Part shown: positions 1-12,900 of the stretch, in pieces
How positions within the stretch are numbered: the stretch's first letter is position 1
Layout: each line of letters starts with the position of its first letter
NCBI RefSeq assembly: GCF_000002075.1
Contig: NW_004797547.1
Coordinates: forward strand, 49,465-113,464
Source: Aplysia californica
Lineage: Eukaryota > Mollusca > Gastropoda > Aplysiida > Aplysiidae
Length of the DNA stretch: 64,000 bases
Direction of reading: 5' to 3'
Program-made: the position numbers and the translations under genes
Notes under the pieces: generated by a model
What the model was told of the DNA's origin: nothing
Database searches by the model: none
The model's input: only the letters and a program-made list of their open reading frames with translations

Positions 1-825
1 GGGAGGGGCCCGAAGGTGATAGCTGTCCCAGAGCCCGACCTGGCTCTCGACAGCCCTGGTAGTAGTAGTAGTGGTAGCACTGCCCGGGTGGGGGCAGTAC
101 CATGAGGCATGCCATTTTCAATTATTATTATGATCCTATCATGAGTCTCAATAAGATCTACACTTAGACCTACATGTATCCAGTTGGTCCTCCCTTTTAG
201 CTGTCCAAAATTTATAGCAATTTCCATTTCTGACCGAGTTTCCCTGCCTTTGTCGTTTCGCACCATTGCACTAAGTTGTTACCAAACCAATTAAAATTCG
301 GTCTGTCTCGCAAATTCGCGAGTAGAGACACTCAGACAACTCCTGCTGCAATGATCGGGGATGAGTATCCGATGAGTTCACAGTTCGATGCGATCCTGCC
401 TGGAGTAAGGCGAATTAACTTTAGGTGGAGAGCTCAGATGCGAGTGCGATATTTGAGCAAAACAAACGTGTCGGTCAGTTCATACCTTGGTGTGATCTTG
501 CCTGGTGCAAATTAATCATTGTACCGTTTCTTCATCGAGATTTACAACGCTTGTGTGGTGATAAGATTCACGAGAGTGGCTGATTTTTTACGCGACGTGC
601 AGTCAATGATCTCAACTTTTCTCTCTTGATTGATCGGCTGTGCCAGCCCAGGTTTTTGTTCCGTAATTAATTATGATGTGAAATGCGGGATCTTAACCGA
701 ATGTAGACCCTCAGGTAGAATGGGAGCGGGATCATAGGGGGGACTTTTGTATAGTAAAAATTATATTTTCTTAAAACGGCGGGATCTTAAACCGGGAACG
801 TAAGCGGCGGAGACAATTGTAGGCT
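1..825 (-). repeat. R1 repeat copy, inverted orientation
   Basis: Read on the minus strand, this starts near 825 with a TCTCCGCC-type end, then TTAAGATCCCGCC, and continues through the same landmarks as the copies inside the two hAT elements and at 17.8 kb: Leu-strand motifs such as TGATCGGCTGTGCC, the GGTCCTCCC region and a GGCATGCC near 110. It lacks the far end seen in those copies and is diverged. No coding capacity is recognisable. Confidence 0.55.
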
Positions 826-1408
826 ACTAACTAGCTCTTTTTATTCGCTCTCCTCTGGAAACAGTTTATTCTGTCCAACCCTATATTTTAATCAAGGCCT
901 ACAAAATATACATTGAGTACAATCTTTATCAATTAATTGAGAAAGCAACACCATTCCCAGCGATGTTTAGTGTCCATTTAAATTGTATATCTTTTTAAAA
1001 GAACCTTGATAGTGCTGTTTTGCTCCTGCAGCTTCTTGAGTCTTCATCTTTCTCCTTTAATTGCCAGAGGAACCGGAGAACATATTTCCATTTTCACATC
1101 TACAGATATCCCCCAGCAACATTACTACATAGTATAGAGAGGCACCTGAAGGCAAAGGTTTTGACATCAGAACATAAACAAACAAACAAACAAAAAGGAA
1201 CAAATGATAGATAAAAGGTTATTGCATAAATTTTTTATTTACATTTCAATACATCAGTTGTCCTTTCATAGCTTTCTACTTCCTTCATTACTGTACATGA
1301 TGAAACAATACAACTGATGACCCAAACGCTAGAAATATAAAAATAATAGGCCAACATGTAGTTTTGCAAAGCAAGATAAATCAAAGCAACTTTCTAAACA
1401 TGTACTAG
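826..1408. other. Unassigned AT-rich sequence
   Basis: No gene, known repeat or RNA recognised. Contains a short CAAA-rich tract near 1180. If NAF1 has a long 3' UTR it could reach here, since the minus strand shows AAATAAA near 1235-1240; this is speculative. Confidence 0.3.
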
Positions 1409-1877
1409 GGGTAGAAACCTTTCATTTTCATATAACTTTCATTCTCTTCCTTCTGGCTTTCCAATTTCCAGTATTCGAGTCACAAGGCTACACCCATAAA
1501 CCGATACTGAAAGCTCTCTTAAACAAATGTAAAAATATTCATCTTCTTTTCCATGTGTTGTCATGTGTAATAAAAAAGCTACTTTTTGTTACAACTGTCC
1601 TCCCACTTCAGCCTCTGGTTAACAAATACATACCCCCCCCCCCCCCCACACACACAAAGAAAAAAAATGGTGAAATAATATAGGTTTAACATGTAGCCTA
1701 CTAGGGTTAGAAACCTTTCATTTTCATATAACTTTCTCATTCTCTTCCTTCTAGCTCTCCAGTATTCGAGTCACAAGGCTACACCCATAAACCGATACTG
1801 AAAGCTCTCTTAAACAAATGTAAAAATATTCATCTTCTTTTCCATGTGTTGTGTAATAAAAAAGCTACTTTTTGTCC
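1409..1877. repeat. Local tandem duplication, about 295-bp period
   Basis: About 170 bp beginning near 1411 (TAGAAACCTTTCATTTTCAT) recur near 1706. Both copies run through CAGTATTCGAGTCACAAGGC and on to AAAAAAGCTACTTTTTGT, with small indels. A C-run and A-run spacer lies between them. Confidence 0.85.
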
Positions 1878-3279
1878 CCCCACAAAGAAAAAAAATGATG
1901 AAATAATATAGGTTTAACACCCTCTATCAGAACTATTAGGTTATCTAAGAGGCAGGACCTCTGGATTTAATGTCCATCTCTGAAAGGACCGAAAGTAAAG
2001 TGCCTTTCCCAAGGACACAACAATGGAGGACCAAGCTGAGGCTCAAACCACCTGAACTTGCAATCTCATGATATGGGCTGTTATAAAATCACAATGTATG
2101 CTCGTACTAGTAAAATTTGTTCTAATCTAAAATCAATTCTTTAGACCCTTCCTTCCCCTCTTTTGAAGGAAGGAATTCTATGGCCTCACTCCTGGAAGAA
2201 TGATGATCAACATCTAAACTACTGTAACCACTGAAAGGGAAATAAAACATTTCTTCAAAGAGTGACAGCAGAAGACAACCGACAAATCACATGAGTACAG
2301 TGGAACTCGAATGCACTGAACTATGACTTAAGGAAAATTTTTACTTAATTAATGAAAGGAGGATTCCCAAATTTTAAAAAATTCATTTAATTTAAAATAC
2401 CACTTATTCATTCAACACTTAAGACTTAAGCAAACTTGGACTCAACAAAGTTGCTTGCAGAACAAACAGCCCATACTGATGCGACTTCCAGCATTTTTCT
2501 CCAGCAACTAACCTTGTTGACTCTCTTCCGTTGGTCAACCTGCACCGTCGATCATAACACACTTATGTATTACACACTGCAAACCATGACTGACATCAGA
2601 GACACAGGGCCACCTTATGCGACCAACCAGAAACATGTGCTGAGGACACGTGTGTAAAAACATGTCTGGCCATGTTCTGGGTTTGGGAGAAGTAGGATGG
2701 GCGGTCAGCTACATACCGGCACTATGTATTTGTAGTTGAGGTGGCTGTGTGTAGGTTTGGTTTAAACATGCGGGTGTGGATTGTAAGCAGAAGTGTTGTC
2801 ATAAATTTTGTGTCCTGCTGCTACTGAACAGTAATGGGTGTAGATCTACGTTATGATCTGCAGGGATGTCAGAGGAACCAAACATCTGGAAGGTCAAATC
2901 AAAACTAGCCCAACAGTTGACAGTGCAGTGCATTACACGAAGTGCAGAAAACAATCCGTCTTATAATATAACTCAGACATGTATTTGATCGAAGTGTACT
3001 TTTACACAGCGCATATTTCTGCAGTCCACTGTATGCAGCAGATTTTCTGATAAAGATGGCAGTGCACCAAGCTGAAAGACAAGATAAAAGCATCCATGGA
3101 CCAAGAAACATATAAACTCAAGCGACAACAAACATCATGCAGATGTTGAAGTTCTGGTGTGGTTCATACGAACACCCCCCCCCCAAGTGAATCTTGTGCT
3201 AGCGCTCACGTCAGTCACACTTTTCTTAAATAACAAACATTATGATTCAACAAATTTAAAGATTGAGCCCGACCACTTC
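1878..3279. other. Unassigned sequence, possible relic ends
   Basis: No gene recognised. Near 2296 a TACAGTGGAACTCGAATGCA string resembles the start of pogo/Tigger-type MITEs like the one at 61956, but no partner end was found. The rest is unremarkable AT-rich DNA. Confidence 0.3.

Positions 3280-3309
<30 letters not shown>
3280..3309. repeat. (TG)n microsatellite
   Basis: About 30 bp of TG dinucleotides, slightly interrupted, followed by GAGAGAGCGAG. Confidence 0.95.
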
Positions 3310-3311
<2 letters not shown>

Positions 3312-3409
3312 AGAGCGAGTGATTTCTTTGTTTATAATATGAATATGATATTAATATGAGCAAATATTTTATAATTTTTTTCAGTCAGGCCTATTGTTTT
3401 GAACTTGGA

Positions 3410-3505
3410 TTTATGTAAAGCACCTTAGAGCTGTCAGTATCACGAGAGTGGGCGCAAAAGAAATGATCTTCATTATAATTATTATCATTATTGTTATTAT
3501 TTACA
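3410..3505 (+). repeat. Retroposon 3' tail with (ATT)n-like end
   Basis: TATGTAAAGCACCTTAGAGC, then GTGGGCGCAAAAG, then an ATTATTATC-rich tail. This is the typical end of many invertebrate SINE/LINE families (GCGC..TATAAAT..ATTATT). A similar tail lies at 54395-54460. No body could be assigned. Confidence 0.45.
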
Positions 3506-3940
3506 AGTCAGTTTCACTGCACTGCTTTATTCAACACACATTCATCAAAGAAACAAGCTTTGGTCTCTTGTTAACTTGCCATGCACCATACAAAAACCCC
3601 ACAGGAGCCGTACTGGAGTACATGAATGATTATCTCTCTTGTAGTTTAAGGTGGCAGTTGTGCTTTTGCATTACTTTCATAGAGACTTCCTCATTGAAGG
3701 AAAGAGAAAGAAGCCTCCAATAAAGCATATTTTCATCACTTTTGTAAACATCCATCCTTCAGGAAGCTTCAAATGTTGCATCATCTTTCAATAATTAAAC
3801 AGTTTAAAAGTCAAAGGAGAAAAAAAAGACTTTTTGTAATATATTGCAGCAAATCCCCCCTCCCCCCCCAACCCCCGTTCAACAGTGCTATCTATCAGAT
3901 TAAGGAAATGCAATAGAAAAGTTATCTGCAAATAAAAACA

Positions 3941-3946
3941 TTTATT
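3941..3946 (-). promoter_or_regulatory. AATAAA overlapping the NAF1 stop codon
   Basis: On the minus strand the end of the CDS reads TCC CAA TAA ATG, so the stop lies inside a canonical AATAAA. If used, cleavage would leave a 3' UTR of only some 10-30 nt. Other AATAAA-like sites lie further on, for example near 1230-1240. I cannot tell which is used. Confidence 0.35.
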
Positions 3947-4390
3947 GGGAATGAGACGGAGTAGGAGGAGGAGGGGAACTGAACACAGACCTGAAACTTG
4001 GAGGAGGCACAGATGGATTGAATGGGAGTCTATTGTCAGCACCATTTATGTAACCCATGCCACTGATGTTTGGTGGCCCAGGCATGTGAGGAGGCGGAGG
4101 AAGAGGAGGAGGAAAAGGAGGAGGAAGAGAAGGGGGAGGAGGAGGACATTGTCCTGGTCCAGGAGATGGAAATGAGAAAGGCGGAGGTCCTCTGAACATT
4201 TGTCCTCTCATATCAGGAGGACAGTGCGGTGCCATTGGTGGCCCACCAAATCTGTTCATAAAATCGAATCCTTGAGACCTAAACTGCTGGTGCTCCCACT
4301 TTGGCCGCTCCCCAAATGCAGGTCTTGGAGGAAAGGGTGACGACGAAAACCTCTGTGGTGGTGGCATCTGTGGAGCTTTGAGCCGATGAC
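3942..4390 (-). CDS. NAF1: NAF1 exon 10: proline-rich C-terminus
   Basis: 449 nt including the stop. Encodes GHRLKAPQMPPPQRFSSSPF, several poly-Pro blocks (PPPPPSLPPPFPPPLPPPP) and a final PPPPTPSHSQ. NAF1 proteins typically end in long PPPP runs. Acceptor CCGTTCACAG. The complementary strand reads as GGA-rich purine sequence and gives spurious Arg/Glu-rich frames, which I ignore. Confidence 0.92.
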
Positions 4391-7300
4391 CTGTGAACGG
4401 AGTAAGGGAACCTCATTTACTACAAATGTAGAATAAAGTGTAAGGTAATGAATTTGAGTTTTAAAAACAACCAACAGAATCACATTGAGAAACAAACATT
4501 GATGAGCAGAAGTCTAGGTTACAAGCTTGGAATATCAGTTTCAATGTCCGAAAGCCACAGTAAAAAAAGAGTAAAGTGTCACCGTGAAAGTGACTGGTTC
4601 TGAGCAAGGGAACAGGATGCCAGAGCTGGTTGTAACGGAGTACAAGTACTCAGGTACTTGTACTTACGTTACAATTTTCGGTACTTTTACTGTACTCCGG
4701 TACATTTTGAGAATCAGTACTTTTACTCTACTCCGATACTTTTTATAAAAGTACTTTTGAGTATTTTTAAAGTACATTTTGAGTACTTTTGAAGCTTAAT
4801 GAAAGAATAAGTGCCGGCATTCCTGATCATAATTTACGGAACAAACATGCGGGCGGGCACATCCCATCAACCAAGAATTAAAAGTTGAGATTAAAGAACA
4901 GCCCGTCGTGTCAAAGATCGGCCACTCTCGTGAATGTGATCACAAGCGTTGTAAAACTCCATGAAACGGTACAATGATCCCCAGACGGGATCACACCGAG
5001 GTGTGAACTGACCGATGGGCGTTTCTTTTCCCCAAACATCGCACTCGCTTCTGAGCTCGCCACCTGAACTTTAATCACTCGCTGGGTGGGTAGGGCCGAG
5101 GCTACCGGTATCCTCGGGTAGGGCCTACAAGTTCACTCCAGTCAGGATCACATCAAACTGTGAACTCTTCCCTGACCATTGAAGTTGAAGGAAGTTTTTC
5201 TCTATTCCTGAATTTGCGAGACAGCCTGAATTTTAATTGGTGTGGTCACAGCGTAATGGTATCTAACGACAAAGGCGGGGGGACTCAATGAGAGATGGAA
5301 GGCTACAATTTTTGGACAGGTAAAGGGGAGGGGCAACTGGATAAATGTAGATTTAAAGATCTCGAGACGATATGCTAATGAGTGGACAGTATAATATTAT
5401 GGCATGCCTCATGCCACCATGCTCGTGTGATTGGTCATCAAGGTTGACCACTCTTTACTCGCCATATGTGACATGTCATAAACCTACCCAGGGGTCACGT
5501 CAGTTCTTGGGTCACTGTAGATTCTTCCTTGGCTTCGTCGGCTAAGATCCCGTTTTTCCCTTGCTCCCGAGCACTGGGATCTTAGGCGGAGACTACTGTA
5601 GTAGAGAATTTTTGGCTACACTACACTTACTAGACTCTAGGGAATTACATGTAGGCCTATTTTGGTTTGCCGTGGGCGCCGTGGACTACACAGTGTGACC
5701 AAAATCTGTCTTACCACTATTATAATCAATTGAAACTGAAACTGAGTTCTCAATGTATATCAATCTAACATTTTTTTAGGCTATCTAAATTTCTTTTTTC
5801 CTTTTCTTGTGGTTTGTGCTTAAGGCGACCTTGATTCCTTGAGGATTTGTTAATGAAGAATTCAATGCACTTTTTTTGCTGGCCATTTTCATCAATTTTA
5901 TATTTTCTTAAGAGCAACTTTGTCTCTACATTTTCCAATTTGGATACTTTTCCTACTTTCCGACCTCTAGGACTGACTTACATTTGATCATATTTTCTTG
6001 CTCAAACAAGTTCTATTCATAATATCACTTACTCACTATATGCGTCTGCTTGTTTGCTGTTTATTTTTTTCGATTTCACGAACCATTTCCACCTACGCTC
6101 AGTGCGAATATTCTCAAATGCTTTGTATACTGTTTACATTATTAGTAATAAATGGCCGAATTTGTCAAACATACTAGATATGTTATTCAATATGATGTTT
6201 TGCATTAGCACTGAAGTGCTTTAGCATATTAGCAGAAGGTACTCAAAATGTACTCATAAGTACTTTTTTTAAAAAGTACTTGTACTCAAGTTTATTTTAC
6301 AGGAAAGTACTTTTACTGTACTTAATAAATATTTTAGATTATACTTAAATTTGTACTTAAGTACCTTTTTAAAAGTACTTTAACAGCTTTGCAGGATGCG
6401 GACTGTGTCCCAAACAATGCTATAAAGATGTGGTCAGGACCTAGGCAACAATTAAGAGAAGCATTGCCAGCAAACATCACTGACTAGTGTCATGCCAAAA
6501 TTATCTGGCCATAATTTTGCCCTATAGAATCTTCATGTTGGCTCCACATCTCTACCCTTTAAAAGAATCAACCAGTCTATTTTAACTTAAAAGGGCTCAA
6601 TTTCCACTGTGTTACAAGAAAGGTGTGCAACAGCATTCAGGTGAGTCAAAAACAGTTAAGTTTACTTAACGTACTTTCCATTAATGACAAAGATAAAATG
6701 AACAATGAGAATAGAATTGAGTGTGTGTATGTTGCTGGATCCAGACCAACACCTTTGAATTTAGTTTCAAAGTAAGAGTTACAAAGCTCGCAACTGCAAA
6801 AGGTTATATGAGCTCGTGGAACACTAGTTGGTAGCATTCACTACAATTCACAGCACGGCCTGGTTTAGATCAAAATTTTGATTAAAATATTAAGAATTTG
6901 TGGTAAAACCTTGGTTTTAAAATAACACTTTCAACAATTTTTTAAATAACGCTATCTATAATTTACTGTGAAGGCCAAAGGCCTTCATAAAATCGAGAAT
7001 TCTGTTGGGATCAACGACGGAGAACAGATCTCGCATTGCATTTAAAATACTTCCTTCGGGTCTCTCGAAGGTCTGGACATTCTGTTAAAATATATGTCTA
7101 ATGGTAAAACCTGTGACACAGAATGGTTTTTCATCTCACTGAAGGAGGTATTTATGTGTCAGGAAGGTGTGTCCGATACATAATCGAGTAAAAGTGACTT
7201 CGTCTCTTCTGGAGTGGCCTGAAGGTTTCTGGGGACCCAGTTTGGGCATTATGTTGTGAAGTTTATAATTTATTTGTGAGACAGCGTGGTGAAATCAGGT

Positions 7301-9568
7301 GCTTGTCAAAATAATGAAATTGAAGAAAAAGGCATTTTCCCAACAGTTTCTCAATTTCTATCGAAATTTTGTTTTTTGCTTAAATACCTTTTATGTTCAA
7401 ATGAAAACACATTTCCATAAACTACTGAAAAACCTTGTTTAAAGTAAAGGAACAATACATGTAATTTTCAGTTTTCAAGGACTCTTAAGCTTTTGAAGTT
7501 ACCAAACTTTGGGGGCCATTTTCTCATCAATATAACCACTGAAACTTGGCTACCCCACCTTCTTCAATCGCAAATATCTCGACGTCTATTCAACCTATAT
7601 TGATATCTTTTTTCACTGAAAGCAAGGCAAATGAATAAGCGTTCAGAAGAGATCAATAACTCCACATGATAAAAAATTGACAAGTGCTTGATTCCACCAC
7701 GTCACGACACATTGTTTCTTCCAACGTGTCTCCCACAGACTCCACCTTCCAACGTGTCTCCCACAGACTCCACCTTCTAACGTGTCACCCACAGACTCCA
7801 CAGATTTTTTACTTTTTCTTTAAGGCATGATGCGGGGGAAGGCCATGGTCAAATGACGTCATTTTTTAGTCTCAGATCAAAATTGGGCTTTTAACGGATT
7901 CGAGTACTTTGAAATATCTACTTTCCCAAAATGAAGGTCTTACGTCTCTATCAATAGCAGAACATGTTCAAAAACACTCACAAAGATGACACCCCCTTTC
8001 CTCTAAGTGAAAAAACCCCCGCAATTTTTTGCCCTAAAAAACGTCCTTTTTATGAAATGGGCATAAAGCTCTCCACACGCTCAGAAATCAGTCATGTTAT
8101 ACATCATTTTGAAGACTGATCTCTAATTTCGCAAAATGGCGATTCAAAAGCAGTTCGGACTTGATCATTGATAAATAAGTTGCAAGTAATATGGCTGTTT
8201 CCATTATTATTTAGCTGAGAATGATATGTCGTCATGATATATGCAACTAGATTACTGCGCACGTGCATGTGCAGTTTAAATCATGTTTAACTAAGTTCAA
8301 ATCCAAGTTAATCAACCTTTTGTGAATGAGCTCCCCTTACAGTGCATGAGCACTTGAACTTGCCAGAACTGGTCAAATACCGAAGATGTCGGCCAAAGCC
8401 CACTCTCATGGCGTCGAAATGAGGATCGTCCCCCCCCGTCATACGGCCCTTAACGAGAGCTCGGTAAGAGATTCCGAATTTCCGCATAAATCAGGAAATC
8501 CAATTCCTGAAAAAGTCAGAATTTTGCCCGACTGGCCGATCGTTGAGAATCTGTTGCACATAAAAAAAAAAAAAGTCTTGACAAGAGATATATGAGAAAA
8601 GTGTTACGTAAATTTTAAGCCCCTGTGCACTTGATTTCCCGGAATCGGAAGAGTTCAGGACTTTTTTTTTTGGAAGCCAGTTAGCACAACTGCTCGATAC
8701 AGCCGATCTACGTTATCCTCTAGCCTTGACCAGTGCGACGGCGCAAAAAAACCCAACAACTACTCAGACAGAAAACACCATATTTTCGTTTTACGGTGAC
8801 AAACATCTTGTGCGGGAAGCCACGTATTCCGATTCATTCTCGCCGCCGCCAGCCAACTCTTCAGTTTTCACCCTCGACAGTGCTGCGTAGGGTCGAAGAA
8901 ACCAAGTGCAAGGAAGGCCTTTTCAATATTGGCAGTATACGAAAGTCTGATCCAGCGATCGTAACCCAACAGTAAACCCATCCCCACAAGCCATTGTCTC
9001 CACTCACTGACCTGCCAAAAACCGTCCCACACGACACGCCCTTGAAGTCTCCCACAAGTATCTGAATAGGGTTGTACCATGAATGCAGGAAAGTTACGGA
9101 AAACTTCCGTTCTAACTTATTCTAAGTACGTATTTTAGTATTCGTTTGTTAATACAAAAGACAGCGGTTTGAACAGAGTTCTTGAATATCATGCACGAAA
9201 AATCTTGAACTGTGTGGAGATAAACATTGTACGAAAATGACCGAACAAGTTCTGTATTGTCGTTGTAAACTTGGAGGGATCAATGGTGGAAGAAAAGGAC
9301 TAGAAAAAAACCCCCAACCAGCTGGGGACTTAGACCAACCTTCCCTGAGCCTGAGAGACAACAGGGTCGACATTGATGAACAACCGAATGCTGAGAGTGA
9401 GACACCAGCGTGGATGGAAGGTAAGTGGAAGGATAATATGACATTGAATTCTTACCCTCCTCTCTCTCTCCCTCCCTTTCTCAATCTCTTACTCTCTCTC
9501 TCTCACACACACGCACACACACTCTCTCTCTCTTTCTTACTCTCTGCCTGTCTGTCTCTTTCTCTCTC

Positions 9569-9607
<39 letters not shown>

Positions 9608-9608
9608 A

Positions 9609-9663
<55 letters not shown>

Positions 9664-9735
9664 AGCGTGGATGGAAAGTAAGTGGAAGGATAATATGACA
9701 TTGAATTCTTACCCTTCTCTCTCTCTCTCTCTCTT

Positions 9736-9767
<32 letters not shown>

Positions 9768-9818
9768 CCCCTCCCTTTCTCAATCTCTTACTGTCTCTCT
9801 CTCTCTCTCACACACACT

Positions 9819-9849
<31 letters not shown>

Positions 9850-9918
9850 TTCTTACTCTCTGTCTGTCTGTCTCTTTCTCTCTCCCTCTCTCTCTCTCTG
9901 TGTGTGGGTGTGTGAGTT

Positions 9919-9970
<52 letters not shown>

Positions 9971-12900
9971 GGTGTGTGTGTGGGTTCGCGCGCGAGCGCA
10001 CGCATGCGTGTGTGGGTGTTATGTCTTTGGCCCAGAGCCATATATTCATTCTTTCATTAAGCTATTTGCAAGCGTATTTTTTTTCATGTATGCATTTTTA
10101 TACAGATAAAGAGATAAGGAAAGTTGATAGCACGTTTATCTTTTTTTATTTCTTGCAACTACGAGGCGAGGACTGAAAACGAAAGCTCTCAATATTATCG
10201 CCAGGTCTCCTTATCTGAGAAACTCATTATTGGTCAATGTTCCCCTTACTGTCTTATTTTGTTCTACACCAAAACTGTGCTTATGTTTATATTTATAGAC
10301 AGACAGACAGTCAGTCAGACAGACAGACAAGAGATTTTAGATCAATCCTTACAGTCAATTCATTCTTTTGTTTCAGCCTCCTAACCACCTCCTTCAATGA
10401 CATTTGCTGATGCTGATTTTAGCGTCTAATCAACGAGATGAGAGTGCTGTTTCGCACTACCCCAGTTTCAACAGTTATTGAGCTCAGAAAATGCTTTTTG
10501 AACACCTTTCCAAAATACTTTGATGCCCTAGCCTCAATTTCTCAGGATTACCACAGCCTACTGCAATGGCATCGACATTCTTGAGCACATCACACGACAG
10601 TTCGAACATTGATAGGCACTAGAGGTGTAGGTATAGGGAGGAGCATATCGTGAGAGTGATAGTGAAGAGGAAACTTTAGATGAGGATTAACTTGCTCCTC
10701 ACCCCATGGCCAAAAATAAAGTTTCACCAATGAAGAAAGATACAGAAGTAGATAATGACGGACATGCGCTTTTTTATTTTGCCTTTGAGAATCCACCATC
10801 AAATAAAGTGCCAGCAAAATTTACAAGGAAGTGCAAAAGCTATGGAGGATGAAACAATATTAGCAAAACCAGCGCAACACTGAGGTTTAAGCAGGATGCG
10901 CTGCGACGGAGATGCCAAATCTCATCTGATGCGCAAATTTTTATGGCATTTATGACTTTGAAATTGTAAAAGATGACTATATAAATCGCTTTAGCAAAAG
11001 TATGTTCTTGTTCTTGTAAGAGTTTTACGGCACTTGCAACACAATAAGGTCATATAAGTGCCGAAGATTAGAGATGTTACAAGAGAGTAACAAACATTAA
11101 AAAGAAGGAGGGGAGATACGGATGATAGATTTTTTATAGGAAAGAAGGAGCAAACCACACCAGAGCACCCGCCAAACACCCACAAACGTATGTTCAACGC
11201 CCTTCAGAGCTTCCAAAACACCAACAACGAATACCTGAACAGAAAACCCACGAAGATTGAAAAACAAAGCAGTTACAAATAACTGACAAAACCTGGACGT
11301 AACAATTACTTGTGTTCCATAGTTTTAATTTTGCATTTGTTCATGAGCTGTTGGTTTCTTATCGAGCTCAAAAACCCTTTTGCACATGTACCGTGTAAGA
11401 TTTTGAACACAATTATCTGTCAGTGAGGAACAGAGGCCACGAAACTGTCACGATTTCGGGTGGTCTGGGGTGGATTGAACAGAGCCACTGAGCCACCCTT
11501 GTGAGAATCACCGGATGCCTTGGTTTAGTGGACTACATCGCGCAAGTGCTGGAACGTCATGTCTTGCCCTTATTTTCGTCATGATGTCATTCAAGTAGTC
11601 ATCCCCATGCTAAACAAGGCATTTTCTCACAGGACCAATGCCATTAGAGCATTATTAAAAAACCAAATCAAGTCAACATTCGAGTGGTTACCAGTAAACA
11701 GCCCCGATGTGAATCCTACCGGTATGTGAAGTCCCATGAAACAGTGGCTGGAGAAAAACGACTTTTCCCCCAGTTCAGACCGTTTGTTTGCAACTCTCTG
11801 TGACATTTAAAATGAAATGACAGATAAATATGTCCAAAATTTCATAGAATTGATGCCCAAAGGTTTGTGCACAACTCAAAGCCAATGGTTCCTAAGCAAA
11901 TTAACAATAAACACAATTAGTGTTGAGTCCAAGTTTTGTGCGGTATTTGTGATCTCTTTGTTTTCCGTTATGTTTGAAACTATCGCGACGAAATATCGTA
12001 ATAAAACATTGTTTATTGCAAAGACAAAATTCTCCATTCACTGGGCATGCAATACATCGCCTTTCGATCAGTATTGACACTCTTCAGTAAATGCGCAAAG
12101 ACAATTTTACGTTTCTTTGATTTCGCACAATTTTGCCAAGCCTGATTTTTTAAGGTCAATTTTGAGTGACCACATCTCGGGCGTCTCTTAAAAAAATAGA
12201 TTAAATATTAATGTGTCAGATGATGAAGAATTTATTTAGCTTTAAAATGGTATGCTGCATGAGAGGGTAATGCAAGGCTTTCACATGATGAGTGGGTGAT
12301 TACATTTTCACATTTCTTTTGGACGCAACTTACAGTAAGTTTTGCGCGTCAAAACTTTAAGGCCTTTTTTCTCAAAATGGGCTCTTTCAAGGGGGGTGGG
12401 AACGCAAAAAATCAATCATTAGAAAAGTTCTTAAGATATCTTAATAATTTTTGGTATACTGATAGATGAAACATTATTCTAGTGTAATAAGTAGTGAAGT
12501 AAAAAAACCATCTTGAATAAATGATTTTATTATAAATTTAATCCGTTGTTATGATCTGAGATTCTCCTGGTTAAAGTATTTCCCTAGTTTGGACCTCGAT
12601 TCTGAAAAGGTTTGTCCTCCTACATCAAAAATACCAAGTCCATCCACTAAAACAGCCACATAAGGCTGCACAACCACTTATTGTAGTATTTTAGAATCAT
12701 TTATAACCTTAGGATAGATTTTTTAGAAATGTGTACATTTTCTATATGTGGCCTTGCAATATGGCAGCAGTTACCATAGCAACACAAAAGAATTTTCAAA
12801 TTTTTTCTTCAAGGCCCAATTCTCCACTCTACTTATATTGATGCCATCACATTTGTAAGCTTAGTTTCTTCTTTTTAACGAATTTGAAAATTTCCCCCGC

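Noticed and set aside
1310-1340. CTGATGA string suggesting a hammerhead ribozyme
   Set aside because: No stem II and no properly placed GAAA core follow it.
3945-4175. Arg/Glu-rich plus-strand frame
   Set aside because: Antisense of the NAF1 proline-rich exon.
7721-7801. CRISPR-like spaced repeats
   Set aside because: The three 28-bp units are directly adjacent without spacers, in an animal genome.
9460-10060. Open frames of 60-160 codons in both directions
   Set aside because: They translate TC, TG and GA microsatellites (Ser-Leu, Cys-Val, Arg-Glu, Thr-His repeats).
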